DNA from: Argentina anserina
Lineage: Eukaryota; Streptophyta; Magnoliopsida; Rosales; Rosaceae
DNA: 64,000 nt
Direction: 5' to 3'
Assembly (NCBI RefSeq): GCF_933775445.1
Contig: NC_065875.1
Span: 7,639,001 to 7,703,000, forward strand
The notes under the pieces were generated by a model. It saw nothing but the letters and a program-made list of their open reading frames with translations. It did no database searches and was not told where the DNA came from. Position 1 is the first letter of the stretch, and each line of letters starts with the position of its first letter. Shown piece after piece: positions 47,805-60,130 of the stretch. Both the position numbers and the translations under genes were made by a program.

Positions 47805-48960
47805 GGGTTTTTGTAAGTTTTATTTTCATAGAAATAGGTGATTGGAGCTATGGATTCGACTGTTCTCAACATTTTTGAAGTTTAAAATGTACATTATATG
47901 GACGATGTTATGATGTCAAATGTAAATTCATTCATTACTATTGCAAGCCATCTCCCAGTTGATAGTCTCTGCATATATGCTTTTTATTTTGTATCGAACC
48001 CCATCTGTTTAGTTCTGTAAATAATTTACATAATGGAGTAGATTTATCTGAGTTTGTGTTGGAGATCAGTTCTTGTAGGCTTAGGTTTTAAGGTACGACT
48101 GTGAAGCCGAAGGGATAACGGTTGTTATTCTGAATGAGTTGTGTAGGGGTGTAGTGGACAACAACAAAGGCTCGGTGGTCTTTGCTTGAGGATTGAAACT
48201 ATGCCCAAACTTTAAGCTATTGAGGTGACTGTTTATAGAAAAATATGTATATTTATCTTTGAAAGCTTAGCGAAGAAATTTTCTTGGTATGTACTGTACA
48301 ATGAGAATTGCAGAGATGGATGAAAAAAACTTGTGCAAGTAAGTTTTATATATATATTTATGTAGCTACAACCAGTCTTTCCACTTGAGAACCAAATTTC
48401 CTCGAGGAGGTAGGAGATTCTGAAATGTGGTTCAGGGATTTGAGCGAAACATGATAGACAAAACTTGCTCAATAACTATAAGCTATTGTATTGGTGGATT
48501 GGAAAAACATTTTCTTGCTTCGTGTCGGGAGTCAAAAGATAGAATTCCTATCAAATTTACGGTGGTGAAAATACAACCCTATCTTTGGGTAACTATTCTT
48601 ATGAGTAAAAAAAATGGAACATGTAAAAATCAGCATTCAGCAAACTCTGCAGCACAAAAAACATTCTTCCTCTTCTTTCGACCAGCAAGCATGCCTTACG
48701 TGCTTGATAATATTTACTTTTCTACGTATACATTGTCCTGCATAATCCATCGGGGACTTGGCCGATGCAAATTCACTTTTCCATGCATGCATTGTCCTTC
48801 AGAATCCATCAAGGACTTGGCCGATGGAAGAAGCTGATCAAGAATATGAATAACCACGATAGTCATCGATCTTGGATTTATTCTCCTGGGACTTGCGTAT
48901 AGTAATTGAAACATAACTAGTCAGCCATTTGCAGAAATAGATGATATATACTGACACTGA
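47805..48960. other. intergenic DNA between convergent genes
   Basis: It holds the 3' UTRs of both genes. A 59 bp segment is duplicated at 48717 and 48776 (ATTGTCC, AATCCATC and GGACTTGGCCGATG motifs). The 136-codon frame at 48427-48837 lies here, has no known motif and spans this repeat, so it is not called. Confidence 0.5.
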
Positions 48961-51799
48961 TCATTGTAAAAGTTCACTCTTGTTTACCCCTTTGCTTTCT
49001 TGAATACTTTTGCTTTCAATGTGGTCTACAACAGACGCTTGTATTTGTGAAGAATCACCTGATTCCTCTGTCAGCTGACTTGTAAGACTCTTACAGAACT
49101 GATCATTTTCAACACAATGGTATTCAGTTAGTCAGCAAATCAGCAAATGTGATTATACATGCATAATTTTTCAAGGTCACTGATTACATACTTTGTTGTA
49201 TACTCCAAGCTCTCCTGCAGATCTGGATATTTCTACAACACAATGTGTGGGAGCTACTTCGATTACCTGCAAATTTTCGCTGTGTAGGTGAGGGATTGAG
49301 CAAATAAAATCATTCACCCGGAATTCAGATAAGTGTATGAAGGTTATAAAATTAAGGATAAATAAGATCTTTGACATTTGCTTTTGTAAACGTCATAAAA
49401 AATACATATGATGACGTTTTTAGCCAAAAGGTCATAGATTTTCTGTCATGAAAGGCTATATTTGTAGAAGTGAATTAGTTACCTCAGCCGACATATCGAC
49501 ATATGATCTACAACATCTGGTCATTCCTTGTTTTGCAAGCATTTTGATCTGATGAAACCAAAAAAGCATTTAGCTTAAAGGAATTATTGAATATAGATAG
49601 AAACATATAAATGAAGCGAAGCAAGAACTAAATCTGAAGTGTCTGTACCTTGAAGTTGTTTGTTCTTGCTACTGAAAGACTCGCATCCATTGCAGCAGCT
49701 TCTACTTTCTTAATTGTTTCATTGATTGTGTGTTGGGATCCAAACCTTATTTTTTGCTTCTTGTCACCCTGAATCAAGGTTAAAGTTCACCAGCCATTAT
49801 TCACTGTAAGCAGATAAAGCTGGGTGAAAAGTATCGCAAACTTCTTAGTTATAAACTTGCCTGTTCCTCGAAAAGACCTGATAAATCCAGGTCATTTGAC
49901 ATGGCTATCAATTGAAAAGCATTTATAAAACTTGATGATATGGGCAATTTTGTCTCCATGACATTTTCCTGTAATAAGAGAGAATAACAATGATTATGAA
50001 ATACATATATGAGTCAGTTTTTACCCTATTTTGGATGATAATTTGCTTTGACGTTTCACCTCAATTGAATCAAATGCAGAATTAACATCATCTAAGTAGA
50101 TTTTCTCGTCACTATCATTTCCACATGTAGGCACGTAATCCTTTTGGAACCATTCATTTTCGATAATTTCTGGTATCGTCAGTCGCTGCAGTGAAAACAA
50201 TGTATTCATGAGACCGAAAGTTTTATCATTTTACGGGAGAAGTGATACATATTTGTATGAAAATATGTGTTAGGAATTTAGAAGATAGATCGAGTGCATG
50301 TTTGAGCTATACCGTTTTGGGATTTGGATCAAATATTCCTGAGATAAGCTTCTTTTGGCATTCTGTAAACCATTGTGGAAATGTGTATTCTGCTCTGGAT
50401 ATCTATATACACATGAGCAAGAGTTTATAGATACATAAATTTACGGCAATCAAAATAATTGAATTGCTAATTACGTATAGTGATTTTAGTTATACCTTTT
50501 TGTACAAATTGATCAAGCTAGAGTCGTCAAATGGAAGACGACCGGCAAGTATTTCAAAAAGAATCACTCCACAAGACCAAACATCTGCAGCTGCTCCATC
50601 ATAGGCTTCATTTACAAGTAGCTGTTGAAAATTACGTGAAAGCATCAATAGTTGGATCCGAAGAAATTTAGGTAAAGTTTGTACCATGCTCGGCCATTTT
50701 AAGTTGACATTTTTTCTTCCTCTGTACATAGAAAATAACTCAATAAACTTAACTTGAGAAGCAACATACCTCAGGAGCTACATAGCTTGGAGAACCGCAT
50801 TTCGTTGTCAACAAGTCACCAGGCTGGTCCATATCAAAATTTCAGCCATTCAAATTGTCAGATTCGTTCTTTTAAATCTGTCAATAAATGGCAATGGCTC
50901 AAGAACGTAAACTTGTTAGGGAAAGTATTCCTACCTTGCGCAATGCGCTAAGTCCAAAATCGGATATTTTGAGGTTTCCATTGCTAGTTAAAAGCAAGTT
51001 TTCTGGCTGCAAAAAATTCAGTATAACTTTGGTAAGAGAACGAATCGATGAAAGATTCATGTCCTTGTGCTCTAGTTAATTTGATTACTGACCTTTAAGT
51101 CTCTGTGATATACACCTTTGTTGTGACAATAATCCACTGCATCTATCAATTGCTGAAATAGCTTTCTTGCCTCTCCTTCACTTAATGTTTTGGCATACAA
51201 CTAATCAATGATTCAAGACCATTAGACAGTTCTTGATATGAAAAGCTAAAAATCAAACATGAAGGTTAGGTGAGACTCACCAATTTGTCTGACAGTTGTC
51301 CTCCAGATACATACTCCATTGCTATGTATATTTTAGTCTTTGTACCAATAACCTGTAAATGAACTCTGACTTTCATTCCAGAAAACTTGAAATATATGTA
51401 GTACCAAAAATCTTCACTGCAACTCTGCAAGAGATATATATGTACGTACCTCATGTATACGCACAATGTTGGAGTGATTTAGAAGTTTCATTGTTCTGAT
51501 TTCTCTCTGCACCTGAAAAGTAATTCACGGTTTATATTAACAACCATTTTCTACTTAACCTTGATTAATAGTACTACTTGTCCCGGACAGCTGAAAATAC
51601 AAACTGATAAGAACAACCAAGGATTCGGAAATCTTGCCTGATTCATGAGTTTGGTTTCCATGACCATATGCTTATCGAGGATCTTGATGGCAACATACTT
51701 TCCGTTGGTGCTGTCGAATGCCAGCTTCACCTTGGCAAAAGTACCTTCTCCGATCGTCCGCCCCAGCTGGTACTTGCCTACGCTGTTGGCAAACCCCAT
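48961..51799 (-). CDS. CIPK21: CBL-interacting protein kinase, CIPK21-like, 14 exons
   Basis: Exons in gene order: 51799-51638, 51512-51450, 51352-51281, 51200-51093, 51006-50935, 50823-50770, 50621-50496, 50402-50313, 50185-50060, 49968-49861, 49768-49649, 49548-49483, 49266-49192, 49098-48961; 459 residues. Every intron is in phase 0, as in the intron-rich CIPK clade. The Ser/Thr kinase domain has the GEGTFAKV loop (from residue 18), Lys39, HRDLK with Asp133, DFG at 151-153 and SPSYVAPE ending at 177. The NAF motif ([14 protein letters not shown] at 307-309) binds CBL calcium sensors and relieves autoinhibition. The following [16 protein letters not shown] region is the PP2C-interaction (PPI) site. 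The [19 protein letters not shown] start and GLFEEQ match the CIPK21 type as I remember it. CIPK21 mediates salt and osmotic responses in Arabidopsis. Introns 1 and 10 start with GC (CAG|GCAAG). An in-frame upstream Met at 51871 is less likely. Confidence 0.94.
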
Positions 51800-51912
51800 G
51801 TTTTGACAAATTTCTGTGTTTGTGCTTCTTAGAACAACCTGTTCTTCTCTCGAAAGGTATAGATGGTACAACTATATACGTTGTAAATGTTTCCTATTAT
51901 ATGCAGCTGGCT

Positions 51913-51922
51913 GATTTATATC
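51913..51922 (-). promoter_or_regulatory. TATA box candidate of the kinase gene
   Basis: The minus strand reads GATATAAATC, about 115 bp upstream of the ATG at 51799, a normal distance for a plant TATA box plus 5' UTR. Confidence 0.45.
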
Positions 51923-52082
51923 GTGTTTGGATATGAAAAACATGCGGTCGGATCTGGGTAGTAATTTATGCTTATTTGTAGTTGCCATGCTTCTGGTATT
52001 TCTGGCGAATAAGCCTCTGAGGGTCGCTTTGGGTTGGAGGATAGTTGAAATCTAAGTGCTTGGACTTCGTCCACTATTATTT

Positions 52083-52113
<31 letters not shown>

Positions 52114-53601
52114 CAGAGAGGTGGGGGTTAGTTTTGCATGGAAGACATGATGACTAGCAAGATGTACGTTTGGCTGGTTGGTATGATATCTGATTTAGTA
52201 ACGTGAGTTTTGAAGTTGAATGGAAGGTAGCTGTTGGTGTCGATCGATCGGGTGGCTCAACATATTGAGGGATACATTATGTAACATCAAAATCACATTT
52301 ATCAAAGGGCGCTAGCTAGCTACGTTGGCTCCCATCCGGATATGCTTATTTGTTGTCAAGAAATGATCGAGGTCATCATATGCGTATGCATATGCGAGGT
52401 TAAGAACAATTGAAGGCTCGATATTAATCTGCCTACATCTTACAATTTACACGTCGTTATAACTCCATAAACGAGAGTCAAACTATCAAAAATAAGTACC
52501 TTACAAACAATTAACTCGAGACTCGAGAGTACGTATATATGAAATAATATAGTAAAAAATTGGTCCAAACTTGTCGGATTCTTGGATATATTGTTTATGC
52601 TTTTGTTTTTGTTTAAGTTGGGTTTTCAGAATTAGATCTGGCTAGCAATTAGAAGTCAAACCTGTATATGAAATTATGAATTAAGCAGCTGAAAGTTTTA
52701 TGTTTACTACCTACCACCCATGACTTGCAGAAAGATCCCCGTTTTCATTTTGCGCACGCCAATGATAGATTTTCTTTATGCACGGAGGGGAAGGTGACCT
52801 TTTCTTGGATGGTGCTTAGCGGTAGCCACTAGCTTGAATTATTCATATCGAAGAGCCGAGCAAGTAAATGGCAATTTGGCAATTGGCATAAACAAAACAT
52901 TGCAGAAGAAGAATTGTCTTCTTAATCACTTGAAGAGCTAGCTAACGTTTTTGTTGTTGTTTTCGTCTTGTTGATTACAACAGAGGAGATTGATACTTGA
53001 TCTAACATAACCCCTGAATCAATTATTCACTTTCTCTCATTACTCTGGCATCCAAATAAGTCATGATTTAGCTATATGAAATTGAAAGAACGACCCAGCA
53101 AATTGTATGAGCAAATAGCGTATATGTAACTCATGCAATCGATCATGTGCCATGACAGATGGATTAAACGTAAAAGCAGATAAAATTGGATTGGCTCAAT
53201 AGAATGGAAGATGTATTATGCGTAAGATCCAACTCTAGATCTGCTAACAACCCGATTAAGCAATTGTTGTAGTCTTGATTATAAAATGCAGATACAATAG
53301 GTAAAGTGCCAGCCAAATCATATTTTTATACGCAATGTTCGTATCACGTTAATTAATTAGTTCTTAATTTGAAATTCTGCCCGGCGATTGGACTAATTAA
53401 CGCGTGCTTATCATGTTTGAATAATTTTGTCTGAAAATGATTGGATTATATACTACTAATTTATCTTCTTCACTTGCTGTATTGTCTAATTGCCACCAAT
53501 CTGCAAGCACTTCGTATGCTTATCAGATGACAAAACGCAAGAGGAGGGATAGAACTCCTCAATGAGAAATTCTCTGATATAATTAACAAAATGATAAACT
53601 A
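51923..53601. other. intergenic DNA, kinase promoter side
   Basis: A GA/GACA microsatellite lies at 52083-52122 (GAGAGAGAGA, then GACAGACAGACA), the kind often found in plant 5' regions. No further gene was seen. AT-rich from 52400. Confidence 0.45.
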
Positions 53602-53904
53602 TTAGTCACTCCTCACAGTTTTACAAACTCAACAGTTTACTTCTTCAAGTTTCAATTTAAACTGATCACTCCTTATACTTTTCAAATTCGAGCAATTTGA
53701 TCATTCCGTCATCTTTCCATCCAATTTGGGTGTTAAGTCCATCCAATTTTTGTTTGCCCAAAAAACAACTTAACACCCAAATTGGATGGAAAGATGACGA
53801 AATGACCAAATTGTTCGAATTTAAAAAGTATAAGGAGTGATCAGTTGAAATTGAAACTTGAAAGAGTAAAATGTCGAGTTTGTGATGGTTTGAGGAGTGA
53901 CTAG
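53602..53904. mobile_element. fold-back MITE (about 300 bp)
   Basis: Two long inverted arms, 53602-53738 and 53768-53904, are separated by about 29 bp. The outer ends read TTAGTCACTCCTCA and TGAGGAGTGACTAG, and the inner arm ends read ACACCCAAATTGGATGG and its complement. TA stands on both sides (53600-53601 and 53905-53906), fitting a TA target duplication of a Tc1/mariner-type MITE. Arm similarity is high but not perfect. No coding. Confidence 0.75.
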
Positions 53905-54869
53905 TATTTTGTTCTTAACAAAATCAAACGAAGTAAACTAGCTAGTGATATGTTTGTTGGGGAATGGTGATCGAGAGCGACCCTAGCCAACTTCGGCAAA
54001 GTTTAGCACCTTACCCACGTAGTTGTTCTCAAATAAAGGCAACTATTCGTTGAACTTTACATCAATCATCATGTTACTTATATCTTTCAATTCGTCAATT
54101 TATAATAATACTATGATACTTTGAATTATTAAATCAATCTTGTTCGCGCTGTCTAGATATTTGCTTTGATGAGTGAGCTTTGGGATTGGCAAACGTTCTT
54201 TATTTGGAGTATGTGTATGTGTAGGCATGCGAGTACTTGTGTACGAGAGTGAGTTGACTGTGATTACGCTATCTTGACTTCTAATGCCAGCGAATGTGAC
54301 AAAGGTTGAGAACTTTCCTTCGCTTGGTCCGATGTGGAGATCGTTTGGTCTGCCCAAACGTTCCTTCGCGTCTCACTATGAGTCGATATTGATACTTCAC
54401 TGCGCTATGAGTAAGCAAAGCTTTAATAGGTAAATTTGGTGATCTTGCTAAGGATGTGAGGTCTTTAGTGGTTTGCTAGTTGTTCACAAGTTGCCTTGGA
54501 GAGGTCTTGAGAGTAAGGTTTGTCCGAGGGGGTCTTGTTTAGTAGTTGTGCTGATTTGTATGTTGAGAGTTGTGTATTCTTCTGTGTTCTTCACCCTTTT
54601 ATATAGTAGTTCGATTAGGGTTTCACCGATTCATTCATCTTCAAAGATTATAGATTTATTTCCGTATAGAATTTGATTCTGATTACAACAAGGATTCTCA
54701 CTTCCTTGCCGGTTTTGACAGCTCATAATTACTTGTGATCTTAGCGAACAACTTTCTTATGCAAATATGATTCCGCGGATCCTATTGAATAGAAATAGTT
54801 TGGATCGCAGGCATTGGCCTTTGGGCTAAATTGCTTAGAATTTAACATTTTGTTAAATTGAGCTCAAAC
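53905..54869. other. intergenic DNA, nothing recognised
   Basis: No supported frame or repeat. Frames at 54100-54357 and 54473-54676 show no domain. Confidence 0.4.
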
Positions 54870-55240
54870 AAATCTTACCTTACTAGTTGTAATTCTATCA
54901 ATTGTTAGATTGTGTTATGTTAGTCCATGCCCTTGCGAGGGAAGGTGAGGATCTTTCGATGGTGGGTCGTATTGTGGAAGATTAATTGCAAAAGGTATGT
55001 TAATGCCTTTCAATTTTTCACTTTTGGACACATATACCGTGAAGCAAATGTGCTGGACAATCGGCTTTTACACCTTGCTATTTGGAGGAGTATAGATGAG
55101 TTATGGTTAACAGAGGCACCTGTTATTATTCAGAATGTCCTCTACGAGGATATGTGTAATGTTACTAGGGTTTTGGCTCTATGTCCCCCCTATGATTGTT
55201 TCACTTCCAAATCTTAATAATAATAATATCAATAGATGCT
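54870..55240 (+). pseudogene. LINE RNase H tail and 3' end (relic)
   Basis: Frames read LVHALAREGEDLSMVGRIVE, then FTFGHIYREANVLD, LHLAIWRSIDELWL and APVIIQNVLYED, with shifts between. FxHIYREAN and the IIQNVLYED tail are typical of the RNase H-like end of plant L1 elements. It is followed by AATAATAATAAT at 55216-55227, a simple tail as seen at LINE 3' ends. Confidence 0.65.
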
Positions 55241-55641
55241 CTAAGGAACCCGGCTAAGACCGGCGCCTCGAGCTTCTCTTTAAAAAAAATGGTGTGGCAC
55301 TATGTAGATTCTACTTCGATGATCTAGCAATAATATGGATGTCATAGAATGGTCATGTGTGTACTTGAATCGATACCTCTCAATTTTGAACGAAAGGTAT
55401 CCTATTATTTCCAACGGGTATTATGATGTAAAAAAAATTTGGTTGTCAAGTAAGGAAAATTTGAATGAAACTTGTTGAAATGATATATTCATATATATTT
55501 TAAAATTAAATAATCGAGATATGAATAGCTTGGAGGTGGTTATGTACATTTGTTTTTGTAAAATGTAATGAAGACCGAGATCGACTTGAGAAAAGAAGAA
55601 GCCCAGAAACTCTCATATTGGTCCAGGTAAGATTATTTCCT
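55241..55641. other. spacer
   Basis: No gene or repeat recognised. Confidence 0.35.
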
Positions 55642-55860
55642 AAATATTATGCGCCCTCCGGGGTTAGTACTGTTCATAAGGATTTTTGGAAAATTTACAA
55701 AAACGCCACTGGGTCGGGTTGGGCTTGCTGGGCTTTTCAGTTGTGTGGGTTTTTTTTATTTCGTTCTTCTTCTTTGATCTGTGACAGAGAGGGAGCGGAG
55801 GGAGAGAGGGAGAGGCCTAGATCGGAAGCTGTGAGTTTTTTGTGGTTGCATGTTCCCTTT
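55642..55860 (+). repeat. copy A of a dispersed non-coding segment
   Basis: It starts AAATATTATGCGCCCTCCGG, contains GTACTGTTCATAAGG, GCCACTGGGTCGGGTTGGGC and GACAGAGAGGGAG, and runs to the AGATCGGAAGCTG block. It matches 58780-59010 in the same order. The 141-codon frame at 55618-56043 passes through it without domain support. Confidence 0.8.
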
Positions 55861-58779
55861 GGTGGTTGGGTTACCGTCTGTTATGACTGGGTGAGGTGTC
55901 GGTTTGGTAGGTCGGAGAGATGTTTGGTGTCGATGGTGGATAATGGGAGGGTAAGGGTTTGGGTGGCTGCGTTGGTTTTTCAGTTGATATTCAGGAGTTC
56001 ATATTGCTTGGGTTTCTGTTCTATTTGCGTTTCATATATGTGATTTTGATTGTTTTGTGTGTGTGATTTTTATTTTGGGTCTTATTCATTATTGGGTATA
56101 GTGGATTGTGATCTGGTATTGATCTTTTGTTGGTGGTTTGTTGTGTTATTTGCTTGCAGGATACTGTTGTCTTCCCCTGTGTTTGTAGAGGACGATCTGC
56201 AAACAAGCTCTTGGGGTACTGGGTGAGCACGAAAGAACCTTATTTTCTGGTAGGTATATAATGTGGCGTTGTCGTTCAGGGTTCTATGTCTATGCCATAT
56301 TTGAAGCCTTAAAGGGTAGCCGGAAGTGAAGATGGATCAAATTAGAGTGGTTTACAAGCTTCGACATAGCAACCAAGTAGGTAGGAAAGGTGCAAACAAT
56401 AATGTTTATCTACAACTTAGCTTTTAAATGATAAGAATTCACTTGCATACTTTCATTGTGTTGTCAGATTTCAGTATATGGCTCTATCAAGACACTTGAG
56501 ACATTCATGTTGAAGTCAGAGACCCTAAAAATGGTCTGTTACTGGAGCTGTTGATTGACAAGACCAACCAATCAAGCCTTTAAAGGACAGGTTAGCCCTT
56601 TATAAATTTCCCTAGAATAAAATGTAAATACCAAGTACAACCATTCGGCTTTGTTTCACTCATCATAAGGATTTATACGTTCAGTTCTGTTATATCAGTT
56701 TTCAAATTTTTATGACTTTAGGTTGACTTTTTGCTGATCATGCTCAAAATTTCCAGCTTTTACATTATGGAAAGAATGAGTTTAATTTACTGACGAATCC
56801 TCTGTTTCATGTCATGATGGGTAGGGAGAGATTGGTAATAGGGATATTGAGAACTGGGTTTAACTATTTTTTGAAGTATTTAAGGCAACTGCTCAAAACT
56901 TGGTCCCTTAAGATTATATGAACATTTTTTGAAGTAATAATATATTAAGGTTGATTTTGGGGCCTATATTAAAATTGCTCTTTCTTGAGAGCTTATTCAG
57001 TTTCTCTATTCTAAGAAGTGTGAGATGATGTTTGTACCATAACATAACTATAGCTGGACTGTATAACAAAAAATACAAAGGTTTACTGCATAAAAATTAA
57101 CATGTTAGTGGAATATTTTGTCATTAGTCATCTTTGTCGAAGCTAATTTTGAACCTTCTACTAATCACCGAATTGTTTGTCTTCATTACAGTTCAGGAGT
57201 TCAGTGGTGGAGTCTTTGATCTGATATCTGACTTCTGCAAATTCATATTTGGGTGGTAATGATTTTGATAAGGTTAGGAGTTGGTAATGATTTTTATTAT
57301 TCTAATGTCCCACTCTCTATTTATTATGACTCATTCCTTTTGCTGAAGTGGTATAAACAATAGTGATGCTGGTATATTTTTCAGATGCATGTTCATTGGC
57401 TTGCTGCAATAATGAAGGGAGTGACCTACTATTGCAGTTTAGAGGACAAGTGTTATATGGTACTCCTTTGGCGATCTGCATTACGTACCTTACAGGTAAA
57501 CAAAGAGCAAATAAATTGAGTGTCTTTATCTACCATGTAAACCTTAATATATGTCTTTTTTCAACACTATCTAAAATATTTGTTTTTAAATCAGGAAAGT
57601 GAAAAGGATTGACATTCTAAAAGAAAAAAAGAAAAAGTGGAAAGGATTGAGAAGATGAATTGCTGATATATATGTGTCATAGAGGAGCTAATAGCATCAA
57701 AATATTAGGAGGTACTTCCAAACAGGTGAATTACAAATTCAGCTGTTTATTTGAACTTATTTTTTTAAGTTGTTGTTTAGAAACCTATTAGAGGGATAGC
57801 ACATGTCGAGATCTAGAAATCACAACAAGATGGATATTCTTGGACTAGGTATCAAGCAAATATAATGTCTGGATATATATTTAGTTTGTATATATATCTA
57901 AATAACAAGCCAATTACAACAAAAGCTTGGCCACTAATAGACTAACCTACCAGTTTATGGGTTTGTATATACATGTCCACATGGTATTAGTAAAAGAGAA
58001 GGGTAATAATATTTATTAAAGAGTTACTATGGTAAATATAATATATAATTACTTCGGGGTATAAACAATGTATAATGATCGATTATATAATAAGGAATTT
58101 TACTAACCTTATGTAAATACTCATTGGTATAACAGGCACTTTATGATAGATTTGTAAATATATTTTGTGGCCAAGTTGATGAATATATGCATGAGTTGTC
58201 ATTATATCATTACAAGTATTTACATACCCAAATTTTTTATTTATTTGGAGAATTACATTAAGATAATATATGATTTCAAGATTTTCTTGATGCTGCACTC
58301 AATCTTTTAGGTCATGCTTCTTTCCATCGCCCTTTTTTTTTTTTCAAAATTGGTGCAAGTTTTTAGGGATTTACAGTGTTTTGGGTTAGTAAATAACACT
58401 GTTGATCGAAACTCACTGCTGGTACCACACACTTCACACAAACGTAGTGTGTATGTACCACACAATGGTGAAAATACAATGAAATACATAAATGAGAATG
58501 AGTTTTGGGAAATTGTCATTTTTAGATGTTTTGAGTCGGATGCACATTGTTAATGATATCAAGAAGCCAGATTTTAATTCACCACAATATATCAGTGACT
58601 TATTTGCATTTTAATTGTTGTTTTTATTCATGTCTTACCTGGTAATATTATGAACATATGTTGGTTGTTTCCATAGAACAGTTACTTTCTCCCATTTCAA
58701 ATATGATAATTTTGTCTCTTAAATGATTCATCGTGTTATATATAATTTAACTTTCTGCATCATTTATCCCCTATCAGTG
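55861..58779. other. unassigned DNA between repeat copies A and B
   Basis: No domain-bearing frame. GT and AG dinucleotides in a T-rich context allow many splice guesses, but no exon chain with a known protein was found. Confidence 0.4.
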
Positions 58780-59010
58780 AAATATTATGCGCCTTCCAGG
58801 GTTTGTACTGTTCACAAGATATTTCGTTTTATTTACAAAAAGGCCACTGGGTCGGGGTGGGTTTCTGGGCTTTCGGGTTGGTTGGTTTTTTTTTGTTCTA
58901 ATCTTTGATTTGTCGCTGCGAGGATGACAGAGAGGGAGCAAAGGAGAGGGAGAGAGAGAGAGAGAGACGTAGATCAGAAGCTGGGTTTTGGGTTAGGTTT
59001 GTGTGGCTGC
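58780..59010 (+). repeat. copy B of the dispersed non-coding segment
   Basis: It starts AAATATTATGCGCCTTCCAG and contains GTACTGTTCACAAG, GCCACTGGGTCGGGGTGGG, GACAGAGAGGGAG and GTAGATCAGAAGCTG. A GA microsatellite lies at 58945-58963. The same segment as 55642-55860, 3.1 kb away. Confidence 0.8.
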
Positions 59011-59182
59011 ATGGCTTTTGCTCGACAGCTGTTTAGAGGCAGGGGGAGGTGTCGTTCGACCACAATTTGGCTTCTCTTTTACGAGTCTCAGAGATTTAGT
59101 TCCCGAATTGTCTATTAATTGGTCGTGGTTTTTCCAATCGACAAGTAATCGAGAGAAGGGAGCAGAACTGTGAGTGCATGAA

Positions 59183-60130
59183 TTTGTTTGAGTCTCTTTT
59201 CTGTTGGATTATAGCAATTGAGTTGGATCTTGAAATCGAAAGAATGAAGAGGAAGTAAGGGTTGGCGAATTAAGGTTTATTTTCTGATAGTTTGAGGGTT
59301 ATTTGATTGGGTTTTGCTATTAGTCTGGGAGAAATTTGGTTAATTTCTTGCACTTCTCTATTTATTTCGTGTTTGGTTTTCCATCTTTCAAAATTGTGGT
59401 TGATTTTTGTTTGCCGGTGGCTTGGATTTGTGTTTGTTTTCCCTTGGTTTGGTTATGTAGCTGATGTATAGATTTGTTGCTTTTGTTGCTGCTGTATGGT
59501 CTGCTTTTTTGCTGCTTTTGTTGTTGCTTATGTTTTGTGATTGTGATTTGTTTGGTTCATGTTGGTGTATTTGTTTTTGATATGTTTGTGAGTAATTGAA
59601 GGTGGTACAGAGTTTTCTAAATGAGAAATTAAGTTATGTAGCGTTCAACAGTTATCTTTGTTTGAGTCTCTTTTCTGTTGGATTATAGCAATTGAGTTGG
59701 ATCTTGAAATCGAAAGAATGAAGAGGAAGTAAGGGTTGGCGAATTAAGGTTTATTTTCTGATAGTTTGAGGGTTATTTGATTGGGTTTTGCTATTAGTCT
59801 GGGAGAAATTTGGTTAATTTCTTGCACTTCTCTATTTATTTCGTGTTTGGTTTTCCATCTTTCAAAATTGTGGTTGATTTTTGTTTGCCGGTGGCTTGGA
59901 TTTGTGTTTGTTTTCCCTTGGTTTGGTTATGTAGCTGATGTATAGATTTGTTGCTTTTGTTGCTGCTGTATGGTCTGCTTTTTTGCTGCTTTTGTTGTTG
60001 CTTATGTTTTGTGATTGTGATTTGTTTGGTTCATGTTGGTGTATTTGTTTTTGATATGTTTGTGAGTAATTGAAGGTGGTACAGAGTTTTCTAAATGGGA
60101 AATTAAGTTATGTAGCGTTCAACAGTTATC
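59183..60130 (+). repeat. 474 bp tandem duplication
   Basis: The unit starting TTTGTTTGAGTCTCTTTTCT occurs at 59183-59656 and 59657-60130. By eye only one difference was found (AATGAGAAATT versus AATGGGAAATT). The unit is T/G-rich and non-coding. Confidence 0.95.

Noticed and set aside
48427..48837. 136-codon open frame between the two genes
   Set aside because: It contains a 59 bp tandem repeat and no domain; it overlaps the likely 3' UTR of the kinase on the other strand.
51800..51871. Upstream Met at 51871 as kinase start
   Set aside because: It adds 24 residues without family similarity; the [10 protein letters not shown] start fits CIPK proteins.
55618..56043. 141-codon open frame
   Set aside because: It runs through a repeated non-coding segment; the second copy at 58780 does not keep the frame.
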